Source of the DNA: Silene conica
Taxonomy: Eukaryota > Streptophyta > Magnoliopsida > Caryophyllales > Caryophyllaceae
DNA: 64,000 nt
Assembly (NCBI GenBank): GCA_029255685.2
Contig: CM055320.2
Span: forward strand, 43,621,910-43,685,909
Direction: 5' to 3'
Below the pieces are notes generated by a model, which was not told the DNA's origin, ran no database searches, and was given only the letters and a program-made list of their open reading frames with translations. Position 1 is the stretch's first letter. Every line of letters starts with the position of its first letter. The position numbers were made by a program, and so were the translations under genes. Shown here piece after piece: positions 22,580 through 34,045 of this stretch.

Positions 22580-25430
22580 TGTAAAACCCCGTATTTTAGC
22601 CTCGGTCACGGCAGTCAAACCATGTTTTATACACGTATTTCAAACGTAATGTTTATAAAGTATTTTGACGTAATTTATTATTATTTTATAAATCGTATTT
22701 CTACGATTATTTCGTAATTCATAATCATTTTATATTTGATGATTGTTTCATAAAATGATAATTCTTTCGTATTTCTTTATTGTTGATAATATATTTATAA
22801 TTAAATATATTTCTTATTTTATATCTATTTCTCATTTATATTTGTTTTATTATTTAAGTCGTTATTATATTTAAATTCTAAATTTTATATATTCTTATGT
22901 AAGTACTAATAATTTATTTTCTTATACTTAATTAATATTTACTACCACTCAATTACATAACTTAATTAGTATAATTATTTATATGTCCCGTTAATTTTAA
23001 GTTACGGGTTGGGTGTAATACCTCGTATTTTGGTGTTAATATGTTGTATTTTATTTTAATTATTAGTATTTATTTTGGCACGTAGAGATAGTTTTGGGAC
23101 GTAGTACTCGATACTTAATTGATCGCATAAGGTGTTTTATATTTTTATGAGGTTAGTTAAGTGTCGAGTATTAGTTGTAGTTATCAAACCGGGTTTTAAA
23201 AGCTTTTGGGGGACCTCGAGGTGCGTGCCAAGTGTGTCAGCCCATCTCGAAATCATAAGCAAGCCCATCCCCATATATCAGAGTTTTTCCAAAACCCTTG
23301 TGTGCAGCCTCATAAAACACTCCCAAAACCCTAACCCTAATCTAGTCGACACCTGTCTATCACACACATCTTACAGCAGCCGCCACAGAGAGTAGAGAGG
23401 GAGGTTTACACGGTGGTCTAGGGTGGTCTAAGGGTGCTAGTTTTGAGCAGGAAAAGAGGTACACACGCGCACCGTTCGTTCTTCTCTGTTGTCGTATGTT
23501 TTATTGCTTTTGTACAGTTATGGAATCATGCTTAAAGTTTCTGATCTTCACATATTATGAATCTAGGATGAGTAGTAGTCGTTTTTAGATCTTTGTTGTG
23601 TCTTCGTTGGCTGCCTAGGAACTCCGTCGACGCGCGTTTAGTCATTGGTGTCAGAACAGTAATTTAATTTTCAGAACAGTATGTTTTATGTGGGTTGTTT
23701 TCGTGCCTTCTTGAGTCTTCATGGGTACACGTTTTAGAGGGGTGTTAGGGCAGTTTATATGAGGGTATGTAGGGGTGTCGTATGGTGGTTCTTAGTCGTG
23801 CGTAATGTTTTTAAAGTGAATTTCGTTTTGATGGTTGCAGCGTGAAACAAAGGGTTGTTTTGGGTAGGATGGGTATACTGTTGTGTAAGGGGTGGTGTTT
23901 GCGGTGTCGGCAAGCACTAGCTTCGTCCCTGGAACCACCGTGGCTCAGGGGAGAGCCTGGTGGTGTCATGGGCGAAGGCGGTGGTTTCGTTTGGTGGCAG
24001 AAGGGGCGTGAATAAGGGTGGTTGGTCACGGTACGGATCTGTTCGCGTTTTCCTGTTCGTGTTTTTTTTTTTTTGCGTGGGGAATGTGTTGCTTTTTATT
24101 TATGCTACTATTGTTTAATCAATTGAGATGTTAGTATTAAAACTATTAATATTATTATTGAAATAGTAAGAGTACAAATATTATTAGTATTTGTTATTTA
24201 AATTGTTGTTGATACTAGAATTTATTTTAATGTTAGTATTGGTTTGAGTATGTCAAAAGTTAGCAAAATGTGGCTATTGTCTTTGTATGTTATAATTAGT
24301 AAGTCTAAATTTAGCAAGTTTATTTTTAGTAAGCTCTAATTAATCCGTAACAATTGTTTGATGATGGAATGCTATATTTGGTAAGTACTATTTTTAGTAA
24401 GTCCATAATTAGTAAGTCTTTATATAGTAAGTTATTTGGGTAATAATCGATATGTATATTTAGTTAAAAATATTTGGTACGCGTACGGACATGCTGATAT
24501 GTACTTAGTCGCAAGAAGCTATAAGTAAATTAATTATGAGTGAGTGATTTAGTAATGTTGGATGTATGAATCGAATTTAATATTAAGCAATGTTTTTAGG
24601 AACTAAATTTGAAGTGGAATATTTCTAGACGGTGACTTCTTTTCGCAGACTTGCTGCTTCCAGGTAGGATACACTGGCACTATACTTTATGAAACTTTAT
24701 GAATGGATGTTTACTCGGTGATGTGTTATGAACGGATCTTGCCTTATTTGTTATGAATGCAAGTATGAGTTATATGAGCACGATATTTAATGGTTATTTA
24801 TTTAGTGTTGCATTTATGAGCATGGCATTTGCAATGGTTACTGAGAAAGATATGGATCAGATATTGTTCTGATATAAAGCCCAGGGTGGTTCTGCAGACC
24901 AGGCCTGGTGTCTTATCAGTTGTTGAGCTGGTGTTCGGTGACGACCGATTATAGTCTGCCGGGAGGTTCGGTATGGCTTGGTGCAAGGGTATGAGTTTGA
25001 GATTGTGATTGAGATTGAGTTTGAGCTCGAGCATATCATTGCATTTGCATATCATAATTGTTGCATTATCTATTTTTGGTGTTATCCTACTCAACCGCGA
25101 GGTTGACAGTGTATTCGTGTACACCTACGATGATCTGGAATGGGGAGTAGATTATACAGGTCAGAGACAGATGGATTAGGAGCTTGGGCATGGAGAGAGA
25201 CATGGCTTGGAGCTACTTAGAATTAGATCACATACTTAGACGTTATCAGTTGTACTTTATTCTTTGCGTAGTAGTTGTAATATCAAAAGTTCAAATTTAA
25301 TCAGTTTTATATAAAGTACTTTGGTTTGTTTTACTTTGTTATTCACTACCTCGGACATTCCGAGATGGTAACAACTCTATTTATTTGAGAATGTGTTGCT
25401 AAAGGCTCTTAGATAAATGGGGGTGTTACA
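22580..25430 (+). mobile_element. LARD 3' LTR
   Basis: TGTAAAACCCCGTATTTTAG ... GGGGGTGTTACA, 2851 bp, a near copy of 17119-19966. It carries the same internal TGTAATACCTCG start-like site (about 23014) and the same TTAGTAAGTC repeats (about 24290-24440). Confidence 0.9.
23935..23963 (+). other. Conserved hairpin, copy 3
   Basis: Same stem and loop as at 18475-18503, in the LARD 3' LTR. Confidence 0.7.
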
Positions 25431-25435
25431 AAGAT

Positions 25436-25697
25436 GGTGTTGTGGGAGCATGGGATGGCGTGAGCACTTGGATGAACCGACTTAGATTTAGATCACATAC
25501 TTCGAATTATCAGTTGTACTTTAGTTTCCGCTGTGTAGTATTTGTAACATCAAAGTTTAAATTTAATCAGTATTTTATATAAAGTACTTTGGTTTGATTT
25601 ACTTTGTTATTCACTACCTCGGACATTCCGAGATGGTAACAGCTCTATTTACTGAGGATGTCTTGCTAAAGGCTCCTTAATAAATCGGGGTGTTACA
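25436..25697 (+). mobile_element. Host 3' LTR of the LARD family, right part
   Basis: Continues the LTR split at 17118 and matches the last part of the LARD LTRs (GATCACATACTT, CACTACCTCGGACATTCCGA), ending TCGGGGTGTTACA. With the left part the LTR would be 2269 bp. Confidence 0.8.
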
Positions 25698-27069
25698 AGA
25701 AGAATCTCCTACACCGTGGTGATCGATCCCAACAGTCCAAAGACCAACGACCCAAAGAACCAAGTAAACTGATGAGACAGATAAGAGAGCACACCCCAAC
25801 TAACCTCCCAGCCACGAACCTCAAAAGGGCCCCACGACTACAACAATGACTCCTATAAAGTGAGATAATTATAAGACAAGGATAAAATGGAAAACTAACT
25901 TGTGATGACATAGATTAAAATTAGAAAACCACCACCTCCAAACCATTAACAACACTGAAGATCCAACTCAAGCCAACTCAAACCCAGACAATCTAATCTT
26001 AAAACCAAAACACCCAAAAACACCAATTCAAAGATAGAAAAATCCAAGAATCTCCAAACGTCATCAAAAGATCCCCAAAGACACTGACCACACAACCGAA
26101 GCTCCCAAAAACCAAGACACAAACAACGACCGACTCGAGAAAGACACTGACACACATGCATGCAACCAAAGTAGCAGCTGGAAGGTTACCACCAGAACTA
26201 CCGGGCGGATCAAAACACAACAAAGACACCTATTTAACCGGACGACACCTCCCAGGTCCACCGGTAAACATGTAACCAGACCAAACAGAAATGACAGACA
26301 AACACTATTGACAAAGGGACTCGGACCAAAAGGTGAGGGAAATGGGGGGGGGGGAGCACCATATTGGACCCAAAGCGAGACCACAAAGAGCAAACTCGAC
26401 GCAACCGAAAGAGTTATGTCAACGATAGACCAAAAGCAAGAACTGAAAAGACAACCCAGTGGCGGGGGAAATGGGTGGAAGACCCGAAGGAATAAAACAA
26501 GTTTAACGGTGACATGACAAGGCAACGGAGGGGCAGGAACGCCAAGGAGAGAGCCCAACCCCTGACGAAAGCAAAAAACAACAAACCCAAGAACAAACAC
26601 AACTCCACTCAAGATGCATGCAAGGAGACCACGACAAAGATAGTCGGACGAACACCAAAGAAGAACAAAAAAAACGTAGAAAGGGCTGAACAGAGAATCA
26701 ATCGATATGACCAAGGAGAAAAAAAAGGGATTTGAATCGAAAAGGATTAGTGATAAAACAAGGATGAAAGATTAAAAAATAAGATTGAAAATGGGAACGT
26801 CGCCGGAGATAGGGCCAAACGAGCCCATCTCCGACGACGGAGCAGACTGAGGATGGTGGGTGAATGGGGAAGATGGAGGTAGCAAAGAAGATTTTAGGGG
26901 ATTTTTGAGGGGATTTTTTGAGGGGATTTTTGAGAGAATTTAAGGGTAGAGATCGAGAGAGAAACTAGACATATATTATTGTGAATCTAAAGAAACAAAA
27001 CTCAAAAATTGAAGCAATTAGAGATAGAAGGGAATAGGGAATGAAAGTAGAAGAAAGAAATTGAGGTGA
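25698..27069 (-). other. Unassigned T-poor block, possibly a minus-strand leader
   Basis: The plus strand is strikingly poor in T, especially at 26280-26720, so the minus strand is T-rich. Read on the minus strand, short CAAAAATCCCCT tandem units (about 26935-26895) precede CCGTCGTCGGAGATGGGCTC, then the T-rich stretch. This resembles the 5' leader of a plant LINE or a transcribed element, but no endonuclease or RT domain follows. The 216-residue minus-strand frame is low-complexity and is not called a gene. Confidence 0.35.
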
Positions 27070-28154
27070 TGCGCCATATAAAAAGCAGCCTCACAAAGCT
27101 ATCTCGGAATTGTATCAAAGACAATACAACTTGAGCATATGACTTTTCCATATTTAATTTGAAGAAACCAGTTGTTCATGAACTTTGAAAGAAATAAAAC
27201 GCTTGATTTGGCTCCTTGGCACCCTGAATGTTCATTTCATTTCTTGGCCCTCACCTCCTTAACTTCATTTCCTAATTAACTTCCTTAACATCAACAAGAA
27301 CCATAGATGATACAAATTCTTATAGGCAAGAATCCGACGCGGAAGCTTCTAGAGTATATGGTACGGTGATTGTATGATAATGAACAAAAACAGGCTGTTT
27401 TGTATGTGGATGAACGGTTTGGTGGTGATGATCGAATGGATGGATGGATGATTGTGATGGTGGTGATGGACGGATGGTTGGTGGTTTAAAGGTACAAGGA
27501 TATTTGTTTAATCTAGACTTATAGGTTACCCAATGGTGAATTATCCCTTAGACCTATAGGTTATAACTCGGTGTTATTACTTGAAACGCGACAAATAACA
27601 ACGGTCAGATTCAAAACGCGATGAACCCTAAAATATTAGAAAACTTATAAACCTTAAAATTTGAATAGTTTTTAATTGATTGATGTGTCAAAATAAGTTG
27701 AATGAGACCCCTATTTAAAGGGAATCCCCACGGCCCTTACACGCCCAAAACCGACTCCACATAGAAGTCTAACAACTATAACACCTTCCTTAATTTAATG
27801 AGAATTGTAACTAACTAAATCGTATCCTAAATAGATCACATTTAGATCTTTATTTAATACTAATTAACTAACAAAAACTCTAGTTGTAACAACCCTAACT
27901 AACTTTTAGTAACTAACTTATTATAACAAACTATAACTAATTTGTAACAAATTAAATAACAACTCCAAAACAGATTTGGAGCAACGAGTATAAACTCAGT
28001 TTCTTGGGCCACCGCGCATAGCTTGTCTTCTTGGGCCATCACGCATATCCACGCAACCTCTCCCACGTTCTTGAGCAGCCCAATTCTTTCCAGAACACTC
28101 ATAACTAAATTGTCGGGCCATGGTCACTGCCTCTACCACATCTTGATTTGGGCC
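27070..28154. other. Intergenic stretch, no gene recognised
   Basis: Mostly AT-rich. Short GATGGATGGATG runs lie at about 27440-27480. The minus-strand frames at 27899-28208 have no recognisable domain. The composite gypsy element is inserted at its right end. Confidence 0.5.
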
Positions 28155-28159
28155 TCGAA

Positions 28160-28639
28160 TGTAAAACCCCTCGTCGCAGCGGAAAACTAAAACATTCAAA
28201 CATGCCAAAATTTACGCGGAATTTAAACTTTAACATGCATGATAAACGAGGTGAATTAAAACAAAACTGTACAAACTGAAATAAATCAAAACATAGATAA
28301 GTATATGTCTAAGTACGAAAAGTATAAATACAAAATAATCTGGGATGGCACATCCCTACAGGCACTCACGTATAAATCCAAATTATCTAGGTCTAGCTAA
28401 CGATAGAAATGGTAAGTCGTCGATGAAAGGATCATCGCTCGCTAGCCTCCAATGTAACCAACCAGCCACCAACCTATCATGTACATACATACATGAAAAA
28501 CATGTATGCCACAATCAGTGGGGAGTGACTAGAGTTCTCCTAGCCACCTATTGTTAACGACACGTAACACATAAAGCATCCAACATACTCCAACAGTTAT
28601 AACATGTGAAGAATATATATCAATATCTCAACTTTCATA
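28160..28639 (-). mobile_element. Composite left LTR, distal part (3' end of LTR sense)
   Basis: Plus strand starts TGTAAAACCCCTCGTCGCAG right after TCGAA. It continues at 34064 beyond the CACTA insertion. ATA at 28637-28639 is the left copy of the CACTA target duplication. Confidence 0.9.
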
Positions 28640-28659
28640 CACTAGTAGAAGAAACCCCT

Positions 28660-28990
28660 ACGGCGACGCCTTTTTCGCGGCGGTTCTCATAGAACCGTCG
28701 CAAAAAGCCTAGACAGTACACCTGGCGGGAAGGAATTTTTTAAGGTATATGAGGTCTATTGCGGCGGTTTAATTTTAGAACCGCCGTAATAGAAATAGAT
28801 TTTTACGGCGGTTTTAGATAAGAAACGCCGCTATAAGTCAATTACGGCGGTTGTATTAACAACCACCGTTAATAACGACGTTAAAGCTAATATTACATGA
28901 CAAGACTTTTGTATTAAAGAACCTCCGTTATATATTTTTGTGGCGGTTTTAACTAGAACCGACGTCAAATCCACTCATATAATAATAATT
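28660..28990. repeat. CACTA left subterminal repeats
   Basis: Repeated GCGGTT/AACCGCC motifs (for example ACGGCGGTTTTAGATAAGAA and GCGGCGGTTTAATTTTAGAA) alternate in orientation over about 330 bp. Confidence 0.8.
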
Positions 28991-29182
28991 ATCTAAAAAT
29001 AATATCAAAACTGAAAACCTAAGTACGACTTCCGTTTCTCCTATTCAATTAACAAACACTCCCTATTAACTTAATCAGCACAATGCGAGACATCACGACC
29101 GCTATCTCTCCTTCAAACCTTCACTATCGCGCCACCGCAAAACCACCGCCACTCGTCTGCACCAATGCTCCAGTTCACTACT

Positions 29183-30302
29183 CTTTTTTTTTGGTGAAAT
29201 GTGAGTGTGATGTATATATATATCAAGATACGGTTACAAGAGGTCCCTGGTTCGAGCCCCAGGGTTGGCATTACATCTCAATGACAACAAGAAGCAAACC
29301 AAACATTGGTCTGATCATCAAAACTATCTCTTCTACTTCTCAATCTATTCTGAACATCTCTAATAATACGCTTAGCAAGAGCTTCAGGTCTGATCAGGTA
29401 CTCTTCAATTCGAGCATTATTTCGTTGTTGCCATATATGATAGTGTACTCCATTAATGATAGCAGCTCGAACCTTCCATTTTATTTGCTTTTTATCCCCT
29501 GTACTCAAACTGGAAATCTTCATGCTCATTTTACCAAACCAATTTTGCAGCAGGCTCTGGACTTTGACAGTGAAGATGCAATCCTCAAACAGATGATCTA
29601 TAGTTTCTGATTGCCTTTGACACAATAAGCATAAGTCATTTGGGCAACACCCAATCCTGTATAACTTACTCATAGTATTCATCCCTTCCTGAAGTCGCAA
29701 CCAAGTAATCATGGAGTGTTTGGGGATATTGATATTGTTCCAAACAATATCAGCCCATTCTCTGACAGGTACATCAGTGCTAAGCCACTGATAGCAGCTT
29801 TTAATGGTAAATCCTTTTGGATTATGATCCCATTTGTTCATAACAAAACCTTGCTTGATACGTTGCTTCACTTTGCAGATTGATTTCCAAACCCAAGGAG
29901 AGTCATTTGCTGGGACATAATCATCCCAATTCTGATCTTTAAGGTACACATCACTTATCCATTTGATCCAAAGTCTGTCCTCCTTTGTATATATCCAATT
30001 GACTAACTTCCCCACAGCTGCCATGTTCCATAGTTCTGCATTTTTGATCCCTAGTCCACCCTGATCTTTAGGTAGAGTAACCCTCTCCCAAGCCACCAGT
30101 GGCACACGATGGTACTGAGAGTTGCTAGCCCATAAAAAATTCCTGCAGATTGCACTGATTCTATTAATAATGCTCTTTGGTATCACAAACATCTGTGCCC
30201 AGTAATTCTGAAGAGTATTCAGTACAGAGTTGATTAGGGTCACCCTCCCAGCATAGGAAAGTTTTTTGGCCCCAATGCTCCTAATCCTAGCCACCATTTT
30301 TA
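29183..30302 (-). mobile_element. 5'-truncated L1-type LINE fragment
   Basis: Contains the 3' end of a LINE ORF2 on the minus strand followed by a short 3' UTR and a (T)8 run on the plus strand (poly-A on the element strand) at about 29184. The upstream border near 30302 is where LINE similarity stops abruptly, as expected of 5' truncation. Whether it was inserted into the CACTA element or captured by it cannot be told from the sequence; no clear target duplication was found. Confidence 0.65.
29278..30297 (-). pseudogene. LINE ORF2 C-terminal fragment (RT thumb region plus zf-RVT domain)
   Basis: 339 residues. About residues 10-60 (LSYAGRVTLINSVLNTLQNY and the following IPKSIINRI...FLW) match the C-terminal edge of plant LINE reverse transcriptase. 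Residues about 165-255 form the zf-RVT domain, with WLRLQEGMNT, CLLCQRQSETIDHLFEDC and its CxxC...H...C ligands. The catalytic part of RT (the YADD-type motif) and the endonuclease are absent. The ATG at 30297 lies inside the original ORF and is not a true start. In plants such proteins copy L1-like elements by target-primed reverse transcription; this piece cannot. Confidence 0.85.
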
Positions 30303-31087
30303 AAGGTTAATATTCTTCTTTTGTAAAGCTATTTTTTTCTTTTAATTTGTGTTTTATATGTTGTTTAATAATAATTGGTATAGTTAAGGATGTGTGTTGT
30401 TGATTTATTATATGGTTATTGTCAATCAGAATTTAATTTTAATTTACATATGTTTTTTATGAATTAGGGTAAAGAAAATTTGGGATTTTATTTGTTCTAT
30501 TTCAGAATTTAATTTTAATTTACACCAATGATGATTGTCACGGAGTTTCTGCCAAAGGTTCGTTCTTTAGAATCTTACATAATCAAGGAGTAACAATTGA
30601 TAGAGATTACCTGATTTATCATCTTCGTTACTTGTATCTCTCAAATTCTTTTTATTTGTGTTTCATTTTTAGAAGGGTTACTGTCTTCTACTCATCTTTG
30701 TCAATAGGTTTTCCAATCTTCAATTTTCGTTTATTGTTACTTGATCTTGTAGTCTGTCCGATTTAAGTTCTGTGTTGCAGTCCTTGCAGGCTGTTAAGGT
30801 TATGCTCCCTCTACCTCTCTATGGCTCGATCTACTTTTACTTCAAAAAGTTCACCTTCAAAACAAATGGTATGATACTATCTAACAAATGTAGACATCTT
30901 AGTTTTCCATTTTGCTTTATTTCGTTTTATTTGATAGCCAAAGTTTTATGTCATTGGTTCCATCAGATACCAAAAAAATTCATGTTTGATGACCTAGTTG
31001 ATTTTTACATTAGTACACTTACTGATATCGAGTGATTTTAATGTTGTCACTCTTGCTTCTTAAATTTAATTTTTTTGGTGTTCATAG

Positions 31088-31213
31088 TTGTCGTTTGGTG
31101 TAATTCCAAATGTAAGGGGAAAAGGCAAGGCTTCACTTTGCGTATCGGAGATTGTAGACAAGATGCAGCTTGAAGATCCTGTCAACACATCTGACGATGT
31201 AACTGATATTTAG
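31088..31213 (+). pseudogene. Exon-like fragment, terminal exon of an unknown gene
   Basis: Preceded by TTTTTTTGGTGTTCATAG, a good 3' splice site. It encodes 41 residues before TAG, starting LSFGVIPNVRGKGKASL and ending VNTSDDVTDI. Composition is balanced, unlike the surrounding AT-rich frames. I do not recognise the protein. Either a captured host-gene 3' exon or a leftover of an element-encoded gene would fit. Confidence 0.4.
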
Positions 31214-32344
31214 TTTGTACTATATCGAGAGCAAGTTTTGGGTAAGACCGTTCTACAGTAAAATATGGTAAGCATGGTGACGTTTCAAGGATTTAGGGTG
31301 AACTTTCAATATGAAACGTTATAAGTTCACCCTGACCTTTATATCCGCACCACTTCTTACCGTAACTTATCGTAGGATGCACATTTTGCTTGTTGTAAAT
31401 TTTCATTATTTAGGCTACTATGATCTTGCTAGATAGAGAGGTAAGCGTGTAAGTTTGTCAACCGCTTTTGTTCGCTATTCTGATAAATCTCCATGGGTTG
31501 TTGTATTTGTACTTTTGTAGGATAATACAAAGGTGGGTCTGCCCCTATTCCACCAGTGCATTTGGCTAACTTTAGGAGCATATCATTAGTTACAGGCAAA
31601 AGAAAATCAAGCCATGTTTTTTCTGTTTTTTTCTTTGTGTGTGGGGGGAGGGGGGGATTGAGCTGGTATTCTTAGTTTGGGTTGTCCAGTCTGTTGACAA
31701 AGCCACCTGCCTGGCTCACTCATACATTTGGCTAAGCTGAGGACTTTAGCAGTGTAAAGGCCATTTACAACCGCCGTAATAATTTCACAATGCCTACCTA
31801 GAAGAAATATCGACTCAAATATTCATTGGTTGATAATTCTTCACTTAAGGTTCCCTCGTGACCCCTGCAAAAAGAAGGAAAAAAAATGTTATAGGGTTCT
31901 TGTGGGGATTAATATTGTCTGTTCACTTTGATGATGGTGATTCTGACTGATCTGTCTTTTGCAAGTCAGGTATGTCACTGGAATTTGTTATAGGGTTCTT
32001 GTGGGGATTAATATTGCCTTAATCATGGTAAGTTCTCACTCAATACATCCTTTTGTTTTTGATTATTTTTCTATTTTCATGGCAATTCATTCTGTAGTGT
32101 CTTCAATGATAGAGAGACTCGAAGGCAACCATGTCATCGATCAGTAAGTTCAACAAACGAAACTGCCTTGCTTAACTCTGAACTCGGCCTTGCTGAACTC
32201 TAAGATAAAACTCAGGTTAGGGATAAGGATTGTTTCATGTTTAGAATTTTGTTACAAATATCTTGATCTATGTTATTATATCGATTTTGGTTTACTAATT
32301 TATGTTATTAATAAGAATTATTATGAATTCCAACATGACTGATT

Positions 32345-32580
32345 TGCCTTAGTCTGGAATAGTTGGAACATCCCAAAACATTCGATGGTTACTAGGCTTG
32401 GACTACAATAAGGTATGAATGTGAAAAGTAAACTATACAGTATTGGTTGTTGTACTGATGAACTTTGTGTCCTCTGTCAGAGGCAGCCTGAAACCATTGA
32501 GCACATATTTTCTAATTGCATTTATACCAACAGAGTGAAAATGCAACTAGTGCACTGGTACGGAGGATATTTTTCTACGA
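32345..32580 (+). pseudogene. Second LINE zf-RVT fragment, opposite strand
   Basis: After an in-frame stop near 32409, MNVKSKLYSIGCCTDELCVL and CQRQPETIEHIFSNC continue a zf-RVT domain clearly related to the 29278-30297 protein but distinct from it (for example CCTDEL against CCPNDL). Only this domain remains, so it is an independent LINE capture. Confidence 0.75.
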
Positions 32581-32984
32581 TAGATAGTATGGTTGTTGTA
32601 CTGATGAACTTTTGTGTTGGTTTAGCCATTTGGGTCGGTCTATGTTTGTGTCATCTTCGAATATGCAGATGGGTCAGTACTCAGGTTAGTTATGTCAAGT
32701 TTCAGGGCCGTGATTGACAAGGTTTTATTTCAGGTTAGTCATTTGTTAGTCTGGTCCATTCAGGTTTACAACTACTTATGGCTTTTCTTTTCGGGTTTGG
32801 TCTGTTAGTTTTACAAGGTTTACCTATATACACCTAAATGTCTCTTTACGTGCATGGACTTGAACGTTGCATACTCAGATTTCCTGACAAAAGCCAATAC
32901 CCTAAAATCTACAAGTAGGCATCTGATTACATAAACAAGAGATAAGGATTTAAGGAGAATATTTACATTTTCTTCTCTAACGAG

Positions 32985-33089
32985 CCTGATGGCGATTCAC
33001 TTTTCATCAAGCTTGTTGAAGAACTTGAACGTTGCATACTCAATTACTTTGCCTCCCATTGGAACTGTGCAGACACTGCTCTTACACAG
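32985..33089 (+). pseudogene. Exon-like fragment encoding an acidic helix-like segment
   Basis: 35 codons, PDGDSLFIKLVEELERCILN followed by YFASHWNCADTALTQ, ending at ACACAG|GTCATC. The frame runs in phase into the next exon-like piece at 33215 if the 125 nt between (GTCATC...GTTTCAG) is removed. The composition looks like a real protein. I cannot name the gene. Inferred capture of host coding sequence. Confidence 0.45.
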
Positions 33090-33214
33090 GTCATCATCAA
33101 AGTGCAATGATTTTAAATATAATAGCAGTTACAGAAGCTCAAGAATATTTTGCTTGCATCCAGTTAGCTTGACATTTAGACAGAGCCTCTTACACGAATT
33201 TGTGTACGTTTCAG

Positions 33215-33286
33215 GTACAATTGGGACCTGAACCTGAGCCCCGGAAGAAGCTCAAGAATATTTATACGCTTATAGTTAACTTATAG
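33215..33286 (+). pseudogene. Exon-like fragment downstream of the previous one
   Basis: Follows TACGTTTCAG, a good 3' splice site. It encodes VQLGPEPEPRKKLKNIYTL and a few more residues before TAG. In phase with 32985-33089. The last residues may be read-through into non-coding sequence. Confidence 0.4.
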
Positions 33287-33539
33287 TAGATTGATTTTGG
33301 GATGTATGTTATTCATACGCTTATAGTTATCTTTGGTAATATGGATGTTGATGTTATTTTTATGTTGGTTGTGATCTATGCGAGATTGATGTAACGTTGG
33401 ATTGTGTTTGAAATATTGTAAATGTGGTTACATTTCTGTTGACAGGTTTCATTTTATTTAAGTAATATTTGGGATTATCAAATTTATGGGGAGTGCTTCT
33501 GAAATTTTCATAGAAAATAATTATATTTAAAATAAAATT

Positions 33540-34045
33540 ATAAATGTTTTTAACGGCGGTTGGGTTAAAAAATTGTCGTTTAATATAAACTTAAAACGAC
33601 GGTTGTATTTACAAACCACTGTTTTATATAAACCTAACATGACGGTTCTTTTAATAAGCCGTCGTTTTATATAAACCTAACACGACGGTTTTTTTAAAAA
33701 TCCGTCGTTTTATTTAAACCAAAACCGGCGATTGTATTTACAGAACTATCGTTGTATATAAACCAAAAACAACGGTTCTGTATAAAAACCGTTGTTTTAT
33801 ATAAACCTAAGACGGCGGTTCTGTATAAAAACCGTCGTTATATATAAACCTAACACGGCGGTTCTGTTTAAAAACCGTCGTATTATATAAACCTAATTCG
33901 GCGGTTCTGTTTTAAAACCGCCACAATAGGTCACTTTTAACGGCGGTTGCAGAACCGCCGCAAAGGCTAAACGACGCCAAAATAAACGGCGCAACAAGAA
34001 TTGTAAGAACCGCCGTAAAAAGCCCATTTACAACCGCCGCTATAG
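33540..34045. repeat. CACTA right subterminal repeats
   Basis: About nine units of 55-60 bp: ACGGCGGTTCTGT, spacer, AAAACCGTCGTT, TATATAAACCTAA. Each unit is itself a small inverted repeat (CGACGGTT ... AACCGTCG). Confidence 0.9.

Larger units (their letters stand above)
17119..25430 (+). mobile_element. Complete LARD-like non-autonomous LTR retrotransposon
   Basis: Two LTRs of about 2.85 kb enclose a 2.6-kb internal region. The 5-bp target duplication AAGAT is perfect (17114-17118 and 25431-25435). The primer site and polypurine tract are in place, but there is no gag or pol frame anywhere: the defining layout of large retrotransposon derivatives, which must be mobilised by enzymes from another element. 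The LTRs look very similar over the lines compared, with few substitutions, so the insertion is fairly recent. It sits inside the 3' LTR of an older member of the same family. Confidence 0.9.
30303..33539 (+). other. CACTA interior: mosaic of intron-like and exon-like fragments
   Basis: T-rich plus-strand sequence with several good splice-site contexts (TGTGTTGCAG|, TTTTGTAG|GATAATACAAAG|GTGGGT, TTCATAG|TTGTCG) and short coding-like pieces between them, typical of host gene fragments caught by CACTA or Pack-type elements. No transposase was found. It also contains three exact short direct duplications and an internal copy of the element's own subterminal motif. Confidence 0.5.

Noticed and set aside
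26064..26714. 216-residue minus-strand frame rich in Phe, Leu, Val
   Set aside because: Its hydrophobic appearance follows from the T-rich minus strand; no domain or conserved start.
29228..29275. tRNA or SINE B box (GGTTCGAGCC) beside the LINE fragment
   Set aside because: Only the B-box-like string is present; no A box, acceptor pairing or cloverleaf. It lies in the 3' UTR of the LINE read on the other strand.
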